From Clostridium sp. CAG:628 (GTDB lineage: Bacteria; Bacillota_I; Bacilli_A; RF39; UBA660): a DNA stretch of 35,319 bases. The translations under genes and the position numbers were made by a program. The stretch covers positions 1 through 35,319 of the forward strand of contig FR902230.1 of the NCBI GenBank assembly GCA_000438415.1, written 5' to 3'. The notes under the pieces are model-generated. The model did no database searches. It was not told where the DNA came from and saw only the letters and a program-made list of their open reading frames with translations. Positions 15,070 through 23,047 of this stretch are shown piece after piece. The number at the start of each line of letters is the position of its first letter. Position 1 is the stretch's first letter.

Positions 15070-15098
15070 ATAATACCATAAAAAAAGAGTTTTATCAA
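15070..15098 (-). promoter_or_regulatory. Promoter of the DUF1292-like gene
   Basis: Minus strand: TTGATA, 17-nt spacer, TATTAT preceded by ATGG. The -35 lies inside the terminator hairpin of the upstream gene. The ribosome site is GGAGAG. Confidence 0.75.
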
Positions 15099-15103
15099 AC
15101 CCT
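15079..15103 (-). terminator. Terminator of yutD
   Basis: Minus strand stem AGGGTTT/AAACTCT (one G:T pair, 4-nt loop) followed by seven T. Confidence 0.8.
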
Positions 15104-15114
15104 TTTTAACATTT

Positions 15115-15384
15115 TTAATTAATTTTTTCTAAAATAAAGTATTTACAACCATAAGCACAATTTTCTTTAATATATTTGTCTACATTTTCAAAATCATTTA
15201 TATCTCTATTTAATTTATTAAACTTTTTAGTAAAACCTTTAAGCCTCAATTTACTATAGGCATAATCTCCCACAATATAATCATAATCTTTAAAATAATC
15301 AGTTATTTTTTCCTCAACTTCTTCTAAGTTAAAACATTCTTTGTTATTTTTAATTAATTTATATTCTTGTTCAAGTAATTTCAT
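15115..15384 (-). CDS. yutD: YutD family protein (DUF1027)
   Basis: 89 residues, the usual size. Family landmarks: YDYIVGDYAYSKLRLKGF (34-51) and YIKENCAYGCKYFILEK (70-87) with the paired Cys of the CAxGCxYF motif. YutD is widespread in Bacilli but its function is not established. The ribosome site is AGGAGG. In Bacillus it lies in the same yut/yun neighbourhood as yutH and yunB, as here. Confidence 0.85.
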   Translation of the reverse strand: MKLLEQEYKLIKNNKECFNLEEVEEKITDYFKDYDYIVGDYAYSKLRLKGFTKKFNKLNRDINDFENVDKYIKENCAYGCKYFILEKIN

Positions 15385-15419
15385 AAGTCCTCCTACATAA
15401 ATTATACTACAAAATCATT

Positions 15420-16133
15420 TTATTTGCTACTAGTAATTGGACTAGTAACCGCATAACTTCCTCCATACACATCTGGCACTACACCATTTATTACTTTTAT
15501 TAAAACAGGCACATCATCAGTTACTTTAATAGTTTCTGAAATTAAAGGTAAAACAAGACGAATACTCACCTCTACTTTAATATATATTTTTAATAAGGAA
15601 TTATTTATTCCATATGGAGTTACTAAAGTTTCTATATTACTAATTACATTACCAATAATACTAGCCTTCATAGGTATTTTAGGTCCAATATTAGATAAAA
15701 TATAATTATTTGTTATTAAACTAAAAGGTATTTTGTAAATATAATTTTTATTTTCTATTAGTGAATTATCTATATTATACACACCTTTCTCAAACTTTTT
15801 TAAATCATTATAAATTCTTTTATTTAATTTTACTAATAAACTATTTATATTTTTAGTATCAAAGTCTACACTCACTATCTCTTCATTTTTATTCATTATA
15901 GTTTTAATATATTCGTTTTTAAAATCTAAATTATCTATTCCATCATTAATTATAATAGTAGCCACATTAGTAGTTTCATTTTTTGCAATAGTTTCTAATA
16001 CATTAACTATATTTCTATTTATATAATTAAATATTAGTTTAGAACATATAAATATTAAAAAAAGAACAATTATTACTTTATCTTTCATATTTATTTTAAT
16101 TAGAGATTTTCTTAATTTCATATGTCTACTCAT
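15420..16133 (-). CDS. yunB: YunB, sporulation protein
   Basis: 237 residues. One N-terminal membrane segment (about 22-40), then the YunB pattern: VDFDTKNINSL, IPFSLITNNYILSNIGPKIPMKASIIGNV (landmark LGPKIP), IYIKVEVSIRLVLPLISETIKVTDDVPV and a C-terminal VVPDVYGG. In Bacillus subtilis yunB is expressed in the mother cell under SigE and is needed for full spore formation. The start could also be ATG 16121, four codons in; neither has a strong ribosome site. A clear SigE promoter is not visible upstream. Confidence 0.9.
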   Translation of the reverse strand: MSRHMKLRKSLIKINMKDKVIIVLFLIFICSKLIFNYINRNIVNVLETIAKNETTNVATIIINDGIDNLDFKNEYIKTIMNKNEEIVSVDFDTKNINSLLVKLNKRIYNDLKKFEKGVYNIDNSLIENKNYIYKIPFSLITNNYILSNIGPKIPMKASIIGNVISNIETLVTPYGINNSLLKIYIKVEVSIRLVLPLISETIKVTDDVPVLIKVINGVVPDVYGGSYAVTSPITSSK

Positions 16134-16151
16134 ATTAAAAGTATATTATAT

Positions 16152-16179
16152 AAAAAAAGAACTATCACTAAAATAGTCC
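16152..16179 (-). terminator. Terminator of the tail-anchored protein gene
   Basis: Minus strand stem GGACTAT/ATAGTTC followed by seven T; the stop codon TAG of the gene falls in the loop. Confidence 0.82.
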
Positions 16180-17070
16180 TAAATTAAATACATAATTAGC
16201 CATTATTACTAAAGATGCTAGTATAGATAGTACTAATATAATTATTAATATTACTTTAAAGAAACTACCTTTTTTAACACTTTTTTCTAATTCTTCAAAT
16301 CCTTCAAAATCATCTTTATTAAATTTCATAGAACTTGTATAAAAACTATTATCTATATCAGTCATCTTTTCTTTTAAATTAACTAGTTCTTTAGTTTTTT
16401 CAAACTCTTTAGTATTTTCATTCATCACTTTTTCACTTATTAATGATTCACTAGTTGTTTCTTTATCTATTACATCTTTAAACGACAAATTCTTTTGTTC
16501 TTCACTAATAGGTTTAGTAGTTTCACCTTCCCCCATTAATTCTTCAAGTAAATTTAAATCTCCCTTATGAACAGTAACTGTATTTATTAAATCTACTATA
16601 GTTTTTTCTTCAGTATTAAGTTCAGGAGTCTCATCTATATCTTCTTTAACATCTTCATACATCTTAATTTTACTAAGAATATCATATTCATCACTTCTAA
16701 CTTTTTTATATCTTTCACTAGAATATTCTACTTCTCTACCACTTCTAGCCTTTTCAAGTACTGAATTAATGTCATACACTTTTTCTGGAGTTGGTTTACT
16801 TTCAATAGTCTTCTCTTCTTTAGGAATAGATAAAACACTTCTTTTACTTCTAGGTTCATTATTTACCTCATTAATATATTTTCTAATTTTTTCTAAATCA
16901 ATAGTTTTACCATTTTGTTCAATAATTCTAACATTAGTATTATTTTTTACACGTGAAAGTTCACTTCTTTTGACATCCTCATACAAAGAAGTATTTTTGT
17001 TAACCCTACTATAGTTATTACTATTTAAATCCGGAGTTATATTGTCATATCTTTCCATCCTAGAACTCAT
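16168..17070 (-). CDS. Tail-anchored membrane protein of unknown function
   Basis: 300 residues. Residues 1-270 are hydrophilic and charged, mostly helical or disordered (many Glu, Lys, Ser), with no recognisable domain. One membrane segment at about 273-295 (VILIIILVLSILASLVIMAN) is followed by five residues, so the bulk should face the cytoplasm. The start has GGTGA ahead of it and a promoter further up. No homologue comes to mind; the position next to yunB makes a spore or envelope role possible, but that is only context. Confidence 0.7.
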   Translation of the reverse strand: MSSRMERYDNITPDLNSNNYSRVNKNTSLYEDVKRSELSRVKNNTNVRIIEQNGKTIDLEKIRKYINEVNNEPRSKRSVLSIPKEEKTIESKPTPEKVYDINSVLEKARSGREVEYSSERYKKVRSDEYDILSKIKMYEDVKEDIDETPELNTEEKTIVDLINTVTVHKGDLNLLEELMGEGETTKPISEEQKNLSFKDVIDKETTSESLISEKVMNENTKEFEKTKELVNLKEKMTDIDNSFYTSSMKFNKDDFEGFEELEKSVKKGSFFKVILIIILVLSILASLVIMANYVFNLGLF

Positions 17071-17087
17071 ATTACTTCACCATACTA

Positions 17088-17093
17088 ATTGTA
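17088..17093 (-). promoter_or_regulatory. Extended -10 element of the tail-anchored gene
   Basis: Minus strand TACAAT preceded by TATGG, with a poor -35. Position and TATGG match other promoters of this window. Confidence 0.45.
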
Positions 17094-17125
17094 CCATAAA
17101 AATTCAAATAATAGAAGTAATTTAA

Positions 17126-17154
17126 TTGATTTTCTTTTAAAAAAATTATATAAT
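17126..17154 (+). promoter_or_regulatory. Promoter of the ferredoxin gene
   Basis: TTGATT, 17-nt spacer, TATAAT. Confidence 0.8.
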
Positions 17155-17174
17155 CTAACTAGGAGGAATTTTAT

Positions 17175-17372
17175 ATGGAGAAAATTGAAATTAATAAAGA
17201 TGCTTGTATAGGATGTGGTCAATGTGTACATAGACATCCAGAATATATAGTATTTGATGAAAATGGTCAAGCAGAACCAGTTGGAAAAGAAATTAAACCT
17301 GAAGATAAGAAAGAATTCTTAGAAACTATTGAAATATGTCCTACTGAAGCAATAACTATTATAGAAGAATAA
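17175..17372 (+). CDS. fer: Single-cluster [4Fe-4S] ferredoxin
   Basis: 65 residues. The cluster ligands are C11, C14 and C17 (DACIGCGQC) and the distant C55 in EICPTEAI, the arrangement of Bacillus-type ferredoxins that hold one 4Fe-4S cluster. It passes single electrons between redox enzymes in the cytoplasm; the partners cannot be told. The ribosome site AGGAGG precedes the ATG by 8 nt. It stands alone with its own promoter and a perfect palindromic terminator. Confidence 0.92.
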   Translation: MEKIEINKDACIGCGQCVHRHPEYIVFDENGQAEPVGKEIKPEDKKEFLETIEICPTEAITIIEE

Positions 17373-17400
17373 AAGCCTTACAAATATTTGTAAGGCTTTT
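17371..17400. terminator. Bidirectional terminator between ferredoxin and rluB
   Basis: A 30-nt palindrome, AAAAGCCTTACAAAT on the left matched by its complement on the right, with T run in both directions. Confidence 0.92.
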
Positions 17401-18110
17401 TATTTTAAACCATATAACCTTTTTACTTCTTTCAAACTAAGAGGTCTATATTCTCCACTTTTAAGTCCAGTTAAATCTAAAAATGCATATTTTTCTCTTT
17501 TTAATTTAATCACATCATAATTAAATAATTTAAACATATCTTTTACTTGATGATTTCTTCCTTCAGTAATTACTACTTTAACATAAGATACATCATTCTT
17601 TTTATCATATCTATCTAACTTAAAAACTGCTTTTTTAGTTTTTTTACCATTTAATAAAACACCACTACTTAACTTAACAGCATCTTCTTTTTTAAAAAAG
17701 CCCTTTACTTTAGCATAATACTCTTTAGTAACTTCCCTACTTGGATGCATTAATATATTAGATAGTTCTCCATCATTAGTAAGTAAAATTATACCTGTTG
17801 TATCATAATCTAATCTTCCTACTGGAAATATTCTAGTTTTAGTTTTTATTAAATCACATACTGTTTTTCTATTCTTATCATCTTTTACTGAACTTATTAC
17901 TTCTCTAGGTTTATAAAGTAAATAATATTCTTTTAAATCTTCTTTAATTAATTTATTATTAACCATAACTACATCTGTTTCATTTATCTTTGTTCCTAAA
18001 GTAGTAACTACTTCACCATTTACACTAACTTTACCACTAGTAATTAGTTCTTCTGCTTTTCTTCTACTAGCAATACCACATTCACTTATATATTTTTGTA
18101 ATCTCTTCAT
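17400..18110 (-). CDS. rluB: RsuA/RluB-type 23S rRNA pseudouridine synthase
   Basis: 236 residues. An S4 RNA-binding domain (1-60: RLQKYISECGIASRRKAEELI) is followed by the RsuA/RluB catalytic domain with VGRLDYDTTGIILLTNDG, catalytic D101, and EGRNHQVKDMF. By family it converts a uridine of large-subunit rRNA to pseudouridine (B. subtilis RluB: U2633). It follows dacF-type carboxypeptidase by 24 nt but has promoter elements of its own inside that gene's end. In Bacillus rluB lies downstream of the dacB/spmA/spmB region, a similar context. Confidence 0.9.
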   Translation of the reverse strand: MKRLQKYISECGIASRRKAEELITSGKVSVNGEVVTTLGTKINETDVVMVNNKLIKEDLKEYYLLYKPREVISSVKDDKNRKTVCDLIKTKTRIFPVGRLDYDTTGIILLTNDGELSNILMHPSREVTKEYYAKVKGFFKKEDAVKLSSGVLLNGKKTKKAVFKLDRYDKKNDVSYVKVVITEGRNHQVKDMFKLFNYDVIKLKREKYAFLDLTGLKSGEYRPLSLKEVKRLYGLK

Positions 18111-18126
18111 AATTCATCACACATAC

Positions 18127-18155
18127 ATTATAATTTATTTTTTCCAAAAAAACAA
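18127..18155 (-). promoter_or_regulatory. Possible promoter of rluB
   Basis: Minus strand: TTGTTT, 17-nt spacer, TATAAT, overlapping the end of the upstream gene. Confidence 0.45.
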
Positions 18156-19187
18156 CTTACTTTTTATACTTTTTTCCTTATTTTCTTTACTAATTATATA
18201 TATATTTGTTTTACCAACATACTCTTTACCAATATATACTTTTAATACACCTACTTTTTCATTATCTTTAACATTTTTCTTTTTAACTAATTTTATATCA
18301 TACTTTACTTTATTAAGTTCACTTGTTTTTAACATTACTTTAATATCTTCTTTAACATACAAGTGATACTTTTTATAATACTTACTATTTACATTAAAAG
18401 TATTCTTATTTACTACTTTATAACTATCATAATTTTTAAAATAATCTTCATATAACTTTTTATGAGTATTAAATCTATCTTTTTCTTTCAAAGTTACAAT
18501 AACTAAATTTTCTTCTCCTTTAGATGCACTGCTAACAAAAATATATCCAGAGTTATCAGTATATCCTGTTTTACCTCCAGTGGTAAACTTATATCTATTT
18601 AATAATTCATTTTTATTATACCATATATGAGTTTCTTTTGAAGAAGTTAAAGTATACTTTTTAGTACCAGTTATATTCATAAAAGTTTTATTCTTTGTAA
18701 GATAACTCATTAACAAGCCAAGATCATAAGCAGTAGATGTATTTTTAGTTTTATTATCTAGTCCATGAGGATTACTAAAGTGTGTATTATTTAGACCTAA
18801 CTTACTACTCATATTATTCATTTCATTAATAAAATTATCATAACCTATTGTATGAGTTGCTATAACCATAGCTGCATCATTTCCACTTCTTAAATTAAGT
18901 CCCATTAATAAGTCATATAAAGTCATGCATTCATTCTGATCAATATATATCATTGAACCATAAACACTTAATATTTCTTCTCCTGCACATAATACATCTG
19001 TAGTTTCAGAATTTTCTAAAGCAACTAAAGAAGTCATTAATTTAGTAGTACTTGCAATTAATAATTCTTCATTAATATTTTTTCCACCAAGTACTCTTAA
19101 AGAGTCAGCATCCATTACAATAAAACTTTCACTAGCCTTAATACTTATTGGTAAAAGTAATATAACAAATAATATAATCTTTTTCAT
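18135..19187 (-). CDS. dacF: D-alanyl-D-alanine carboxypeptidase, DacF/PBP5 type
   Basis: 350 residues with an N-terminal signal peptide (about 1-18). The three penicillin-binding motifs are intact: S46-T-T-K49 (catalytic Ser), S101-G-N103, and K206-T-G208. It would trim the terminal D-Ala of peptidoglycan stems outside the membrane. A beta-rich C-terminal domain follows (about 265-335). DacF and DacB are the sporulation members of this family; which one this is cannot be decided, so the symbol is provisional. It stands in contrast to the catalytically dead M15 homologue at 7.4-8.4 kb, being the real D,D-carboxypeptidase of the window. Confidence 0.85.
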   Translation of the reverse strand: MKKIILFVILLLPISIKASESFIVMDADSLRVLGGKNINEELLIASTTKLMTSLVALENSETTDVLCAGEEILSVYGSMIYIDQNECMTLYDLLMGLNLRSGNDAAMVIATHTIGYDNFINEMNNMSSKLGLNNTHFSNPHGLDNKTKNTSTAYDLGLLMSYLTKNKTFMNITGTKKYTLTSSKETHIWYNKNELLNRYKFTTGGKTGYTDNSGYIFVSSASKGEENLVIVTLKEKDRFNTHKKLYEDYFKNYDSYKVVNKNTFNVNSKYYKKYHLYVKEDIKVMLKTSELNKVKYDIKLVKKKNVKDNEKVGVLKVYIGKEYVGKTNIYIISKENKEKSIKSKLFFWKK

Positions 19188-19211
19188 AGCATATATTATG
19201 TTTTAAAACAG

Positions 19212-19248
19212 AAAAAAAGAACTTAATCATTTTGATAATTATAAGTTC
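19212..19248 (-). terminator. Terminator of the lipoprotein gene
   Basis: Minus strand stem GAACTT/AAGTTC with a long A/T loop, followed by seven T; it starts inside the coding region. Confidence 0.65.
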
Positions 19249-19768
19249 CATGTATTTTTTCTAATGTAGTTTTATCAAGAGAATTTACTTTCCATTCATT
19301 ATCTTCTTTGGTTAAATTAATATTTATTGTATATTCTATTCTATCAGTAGCATTCATCATATTTTTTAATTTATATTCTATAAATTTAAAGTTATCATAA
19401 ACATCATTAGTTAAAAATTCACTCTCATGAGTACTCTTATATTCATCTGCATCTTTTTGTACTTTATAAAAGTCATAAACATTTATTTTAACCTTAACAA
19501 CTGCTTCATCCCCACTTATAGACTCATCTAATACTTCATACTTTAAGTCAGAATATTGCATCTTTATAGCATTCATATAACTTTCTTTATCTTTTTCTCT
19601 TGTTAAAGTAGTCCCTTCTGTTACAAATTCTAAATCATCCATTACTTCCTTATCCAATCCCTGATACTTCTTTAAGAACTCTATTGTTTTTTCTTTAGGA
19701 GTGTTCTTATTTAAACTACATCCTACTACTAAGAATATACTAAATACAATAACTAAAAACTTTTTCAT
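19223..19768 (-). CDS. Lipoprotein of unknown function
   Basis: 181 residues with a clear lipoprotein signal: MKKF, hydrophobic core, and lipobox LVVGC with the acylated C17. The mature part (EKTIEFLKKYQGLD..., then beta strands, ...NEWKVNSLDKTTLEKI) has the look of NTF2/DUF4878-type lipoproteins, in which a helical start precedes a curved sheet; function unknown. The ribosome site is GAGGTG. It would be processed by the LspA encoded at 26.1-26.6 kb. Confidence 0.8.
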   Translation of the reverse strand: MKKFLVIVFSIFLVVGCSLNKNTPKEKTIEFLKKYQGLDKEVMDDLEFVTEGTTLTREKDKESYMNAIKMQYSDLKYEVLDESISGDEAVVKVKINVYDFYKVQKDADEYKSTHESEFLTNDVYDNFKFIEYKLKNMMNATDRIEYTININLTKEDNEWKVNSLDKTTLEKIHGTYNYQND

Positions 19769-19811
19769 ATTTCACCTCAGTAATATTTTAACCAATAAAT
19801 AAAAACATATA

Positions 19812-20444
19812 CTATTTTTTAATTTTAAGTAAATTTAATAATTCCAATATATATTCATGTTTAGAAGTATAACTACTTTTAATACTACTTACTAATTTTT
19901 TATACTTATTTTTTCCCTTATTAGTATTAAACCATTCATAATATAAATAATCTATCTTATCAGTTGAATCCATAATTAATTCTAATTCATTTAATATTAA
20001 ATTAGTTACTTTTTCTTCATTTCTAGTCATATTACTATAGTGTGTTTTAGAACTTAAGAGATTATATTCTACATTATAAATTTTACTTGTTTTTAAACAT
20101 TTATTTATTTCTAACTCTTCACTTACTAAAAACTTACTTCTTTTATAAACTACCCCATCTTCATCTAATATAACACCAAGAGAATTCACTGAGTCACTAA
20201 CAATAAAACCATATTCTATTACATCAACTCCTTCTTTGGTAAACACCTGAGTCTTATCTTTTATAAGTTTTAATAAGTTACCTTTAATTTTTACTTTTTT
20301 AAACATTAAATCTACTAAAACTTCTTTACTTACTCTAAATGAAGGAACCTTTCTTAAATGTGTAAAGTTATCATTTTTATCCCAGTCATAAAAATCATAT
20401 AATTCTTGATTAAAATTTGATAATATATCATATACATAATTCAT
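19812..20444 (-). CDS. Cytoplasmic protein of unknown function (DUF3603-like?)
   Basis: 210 residues, no membrane segment. The beginning YVYDILSNFNQELYDFYDWDKNDN and HLRKVPSFRVS reminds me of a Bacilli-specific family (DUF3603), but I am not certain. A beta-rich middle (70-125) is followed by a helical end. It starts 4 nt after the stop of the small membrane protein, with AAAGGATG as ribosome site, so both share a message. Confidence 0.65.
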   Translation of the reverse strand: MNYVYDILSNFNQELYDFYDWDKNDNFTHLRKVPSFRVSKEVLVDLMFKKVKIKGNLLKLIKDKTQVFTKEGVDVIEYGFIVSDSVNSLGVILDEDGVVYKRSKFLVSEELEINKCLKTSKIYNVEYNLLSSKTHYSNMTRNEEKVTNLILNELELIMDSTDKIDYLYYEWFNTNKGKNKYKKLVSSIKSSYTSKHEYILELLNLLKIKK

Positions 20445-20448
20445 AAAA

Positions 20449-20646
20449 TCATCCTTTCTTTAAATTAAATATTATTAACAAGAGTCCTGGTATTATAAGA
20501 ATACACTCCCATCTTTTAATTATGAAAAACAAATACTCTTTAAAACTATAACCTATTGTAAATAAGTTTACATAAGTTATTATAAATACTAATCCTACAC
20601 TAGTTAGGAATATTCCTAGTAATAACATAATTAATTTCTTTAACAT
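20449..20646 (-). CDS. Small two-span membrane protein
   Basis: 65 residues with two membrane segments (about 3-27 and 37-60) and a basic end. This resembles the YitT/YczE-like start (LLGIFLTSVGLVF) only superficially; I do not recognise it. The ribosome site AAGGAAGTG is good. It is translated just before the unknown gene at 19812-20444 and is divergent from uppP. Confidence 0.65.
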   Translation of the reverse strand: MLKKLIMLLLGIFLTSVGLVFIITYVNLFTIGYSFKEYLFFIIKRWECILIIPGLLLIIFNLKKG

Positions 20647-20715
20647 ATTTACACTTCCTTATAAATTTTATTTATTTATAAATTATTTTAGTATATAATT
20701 ATTATGGGTGATATT

Positions 20716-21519
20716 ATGAAAAAGATTTTAATTTATATATTTTTAGGAATAGTACAAGGACTTACTGAACCACTTCCAATTAGTTCTAGTGGACACGTAT
20801 TTATATTAAAAAAACTATTTGGTATTACTAGTACCGATTTAAATTTTGAAATTATTGTTAATTTTGGTAGTTTACTTGCAATTTTACTTATCTATAAAGA
20901 TGATTTAATTAGACTTATTAAAAACTTCTTCTTATATTTTAAAGTTAAAAATGAAGAAACTAAAACAGACTTTAAATATGCTTGGTATATAGTTCTTGGA
21001 AGTATTCCAGTTGGTATAGTTGGTTTATTATTTAAAGATACTATTGAAAGTAAATTAAATAATATTAAGATTATTGGTGTTGCATTTTTAATAACTAGTT
21101 TATTTCTTCTATTAGTTAGTAATATTAGAGGTAAAAGAAAAGAAGAAAAAATGAATATAATAGATGCTTTGGTAATTGGACTCACTCAAGTAATAGCCTT
21201 GATACCAGGTATTAGTAGAAGTGGTTCTACACTTATTGGAGGACTTTTTAGAAAGTTAGATAGAGAAACTGCTTTAAAGTATTCATTTATGTTATATATT
21301 CCAGTTAGTTTAGGTACTACTTTACTTGGTATAAAAGATTTATTAGAAACTAAAGGGGTACACGAACTTGTTCTTCCATATGGTTTAGGATTTATTAGTT
21401 CATTTATAGTTTCATATTATACCTTAAGATGGTTTATCTCAATAGTTAAAAAAGGTAACTTAAAATACTTTAGTATATATACTCTTCTACTTGGTTTATT
21501 AATACTTATATTTATGTAA
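20716..21519 (+). CDS. uppP: Undecaprenyl-diphosphatase UppP (BacA)
   Basis: 267 residues, several membrane segments. Signature motifs: QGLTEPLPISSSGH (E18, S/H of PISSSGH 21-27) and LIPGISRSGSTLIGGL. It recycles undecaprenyl pyrophosphate to the monophosphate carrier needed for peptidoglycan and is a target-protecting factor against bacitracin. The frame opens at 20704, but GGGTGAT right after that ATG is the ribosome site of ATG 20716, so I use the second. The -10 TATAAT is about 22 nt upstream. Confidence 0.95.
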   Translation: MKKILIYIFLGIVQGLTEPLPISSSGHVFILKKLFGITSTDLNFEIIVNFGSLLAILLIYKDDLIRLIKNFFLYFKVKNEETKTDFKYAWYIVLGSIPVGIVGLLFKDTIESKLNNIKIIGVAFLITSLFLLLVSNIRGKRKEEKMNIIDALVIGLTQVIALIPGISRSGSTLIGGLFRKLDRETALKYSFMLYIPVSLGTTLLGIKDLLETKGVHELVLPYGLGFISSFIVSYYTLRWFISIVKKGNLKYFSIYTLLLGLLILIFM

Positions 21520-21540
21520 CTTATTTAGTTACATTTTTTA
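21514..21540 (+). terminator. Terminator of uppP
   Basis: Stem ATGTAACT/AGTTACAT (8 bp, 5-nt loop) followed by six T; the last Met codon and stop of uppP lie in its left arm. Confidence 0.85.
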
Positions 21541-22311
21541 TTTTATTAATTTTTTAACATTTTTAATAGCATTCTTTTCTAAACGACTTACCTGAGCCTG
21601 ACTAATATTTAATTCATTTGCTATCTCCATTTGTGTCTTACCTACAATAAACCTATCTACTAAAATATCTTTTTCTCTTTCTTTAATCTTAGTTAGTGCT
21701 TTTCTTAAACTTATAAGTCCATCAATATCTTTATTTTCTTTCTTATCTTCTATTTGATCCATTAAATAAATTGTATCTCCTCCATCATTATATATTGGTT
21801 CAAATAAACTATCTGGTTCTTTTAATGAGAGAAGTGCTTCAACTACTTCATAATTACTAACACCAAGAGATTTTGAAATAAACTCAGTTGAAGGTTCAAC
21901 ACCATATTCATTAATATAACTTTCTTTTAACTTTAGTATTTTATAAGATAAATCTTTTATACTTCTACTTATTCTTAAACTATTATTATCTCTTATATAT
22001 CTTTTAATTTCCCCTTCTATCATTAAAACAGCATATGTACTAAATCTAACTTCATGAGATAAATCAAAATTATCAACAGCCTTAATAAGTCCAACTACAC
22101 CTATTTGAAACAAGTCATCAATATATTCACTTCTATTATTATATTTTTTTAATATAGATAGTACTAATTTTAAGTTACCACTAACTAACTCATCTTTAGC
22201 ACTTATATCCCCTTCTTTATACTTCTTAAACAAACTAATCATTTCTTCATGAGTTAAAACTTTCAAGTTATTAGTATTAACACCATTAATATTAACTACT
22301 TTCTTATACAT
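21538..22311 (-). CDS. sigG: Sporulation sigma factor SigG
   Basis: 257 residues. Closely follows SigG: N-terminal VNINGVNTNNLKVLTHEEM, region 2 (LVSGNLKLVLSILKKYNNR, DDLFQIGVVGLIKAVDNFDLSHEVRFSTYAVLMIEGEIKRYIRDNN), the tell-tale PDSLFEPIYNDGGDTIYLMDQI in region 3, and region 4 (GKTQMEIANELNISQAQVSRLEK). It directs late forespore transcription. It lies downstream of spoIIGA-sigE exactly as in Bacillus subtilis. The ribosome site is AAAGGAG; a TGAATA-type promoter is a candidate upstream. Confidence 0.96.
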   Translation of the reverse strand: MYKKVVNINGVNTNNLKVLTHEEMISLFKKYKEGDISAKDELVSGNLKLVLSILKKYNNRSEYIDDLFQIGVVGLIKAVDNFDLSHEVRFSTYAVLMIEGEIKRYIRDNNSLRISRSIKDLSYKILKLKESYINEYGVEPSTEFISKSLGVSNYEVVEALLSLKEPDSLFEPIYNDGGDTIYLMDQIEDKKENKDIDGLISLRKALTKIKEREKDILVDRFIVGKTQMEIANELNISQAQVSRLEKNAIKNVKKLIK

Positions 22312-22329
22312 AAAAACTCCTTTCTAACT

Positions 22330-22360
22330 TATATTGTTTAAAAAGGAATTATTTTATTCA
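22330..22360 (-). promoter_or_regulatory. Candidate SigG-type promoter of sigG
   Basis: Minus strand: TGAATA (SigG -35 consensus) directly after the sigE stop, 18-nt spacer, then CAATATA, 4 of 7 against CATACTA. Weak but in the expected place for autoregulation. Confidence 0.35.
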
Positions 22361-23047
22361 TTAAACTTTCATTAAACTTTTTAATCTCTTAATAGCCTTT
22401 TTTTCTATCCTTGAAATATAACTTTGACTAATACCTAACATATCAGCCACTTCTTTTTGAGTATATTCTTTTTTATTATTTAATCCATATCTAAGTATTA
22501 ATATTTCTTTATCTCTTTTACTCAAGTTTTCTATTTCATTAATTAAACACTCTTTATCAACTATACTTTCATACTCTTTTTCTACAATATTATCTTCTGT
22601 ACCAAACACATCTTCTAAATGTAGTTCATTACCTTCACTATCTAAATTAATTGAGTCTTCAAATGATATTTCTGTCTTTCTTTTCTTATTTTTTCTTAAA
22701 AACATAAGTATTTCATTATCAATACATCTACTTGCATATGTTGCGAGTTTTATATTCTTATCTAGTTTATATGTCTTTACACCCTTTATTAATCCAATAG
22801 TACCAATACTCACTAAATCTTCTAAATCATACATCGTATTATCATATTTTTTAGCCAGAAACACAGCCAACCTTAAGTTGTGTTCAATTAACTTATTTCT
22901 TGCAGACATATCTCCCTTATTAGATAACATAACAAGACTTTCTTCTTCTTCCTTAGTTAAAGGTGGTGGCAAAATATCTGTACTTCCTAAATATAAAACT
23001 TTCTCATTATCAGAAAAATACTTCTTAATAAAATTCAATATTTTCAT
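22361..23047 (-). CDS. sigE: Sporulation sigma factor SigE (pro-SigE)
   Basis: 228 residues. A pro-sequence of roughly 20-25 residues (MKILNFIKKYFSDNEKVLYLG) precedes the conserved ILPPPLTKEEE start of mature SigE. Regions 2-4 match (NLRLAVFLAKKYDN, DLEDLVSIGTIGLIKGVKTYKLDKNIKLATYASRCIDNEILMFLR; RYGLNNKKEYTQKEVADMLGISQSYISRIEKKA). It controls early mother-cell genes after SpoIIGA removes the pro-sequence. It overlaps spoIIGA by one base, so the two are coupled. Confidence 0.96.
   Translation of the reverse strand: MKILNFIKKYFSDNEKVLYLGSTDILPPPLTKEEEESLVMLSNKGDMSARNKLIEHNLRLAVFLAKKYDNTMYDLEDLVSIGTIGLIKGVKTYKLDKNIKLATYASRCIDNEILMFLRKNKKRKTEISFEDSINLDSEGNELHLEDVFGTEDNIVEKEYESIVDKECLINEIENLSKRDKEILILRYGLNNKKEYTQKEVADMLGISQSYISRIEKKAIKRLKSLMKV

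Noticed and set aside
16134..16167. SigE promoter before yunB
   Set aside because: Only a TATAAT-like element in an A/T run is seen; no GTCATATT or CATACAAT with correct spacing.
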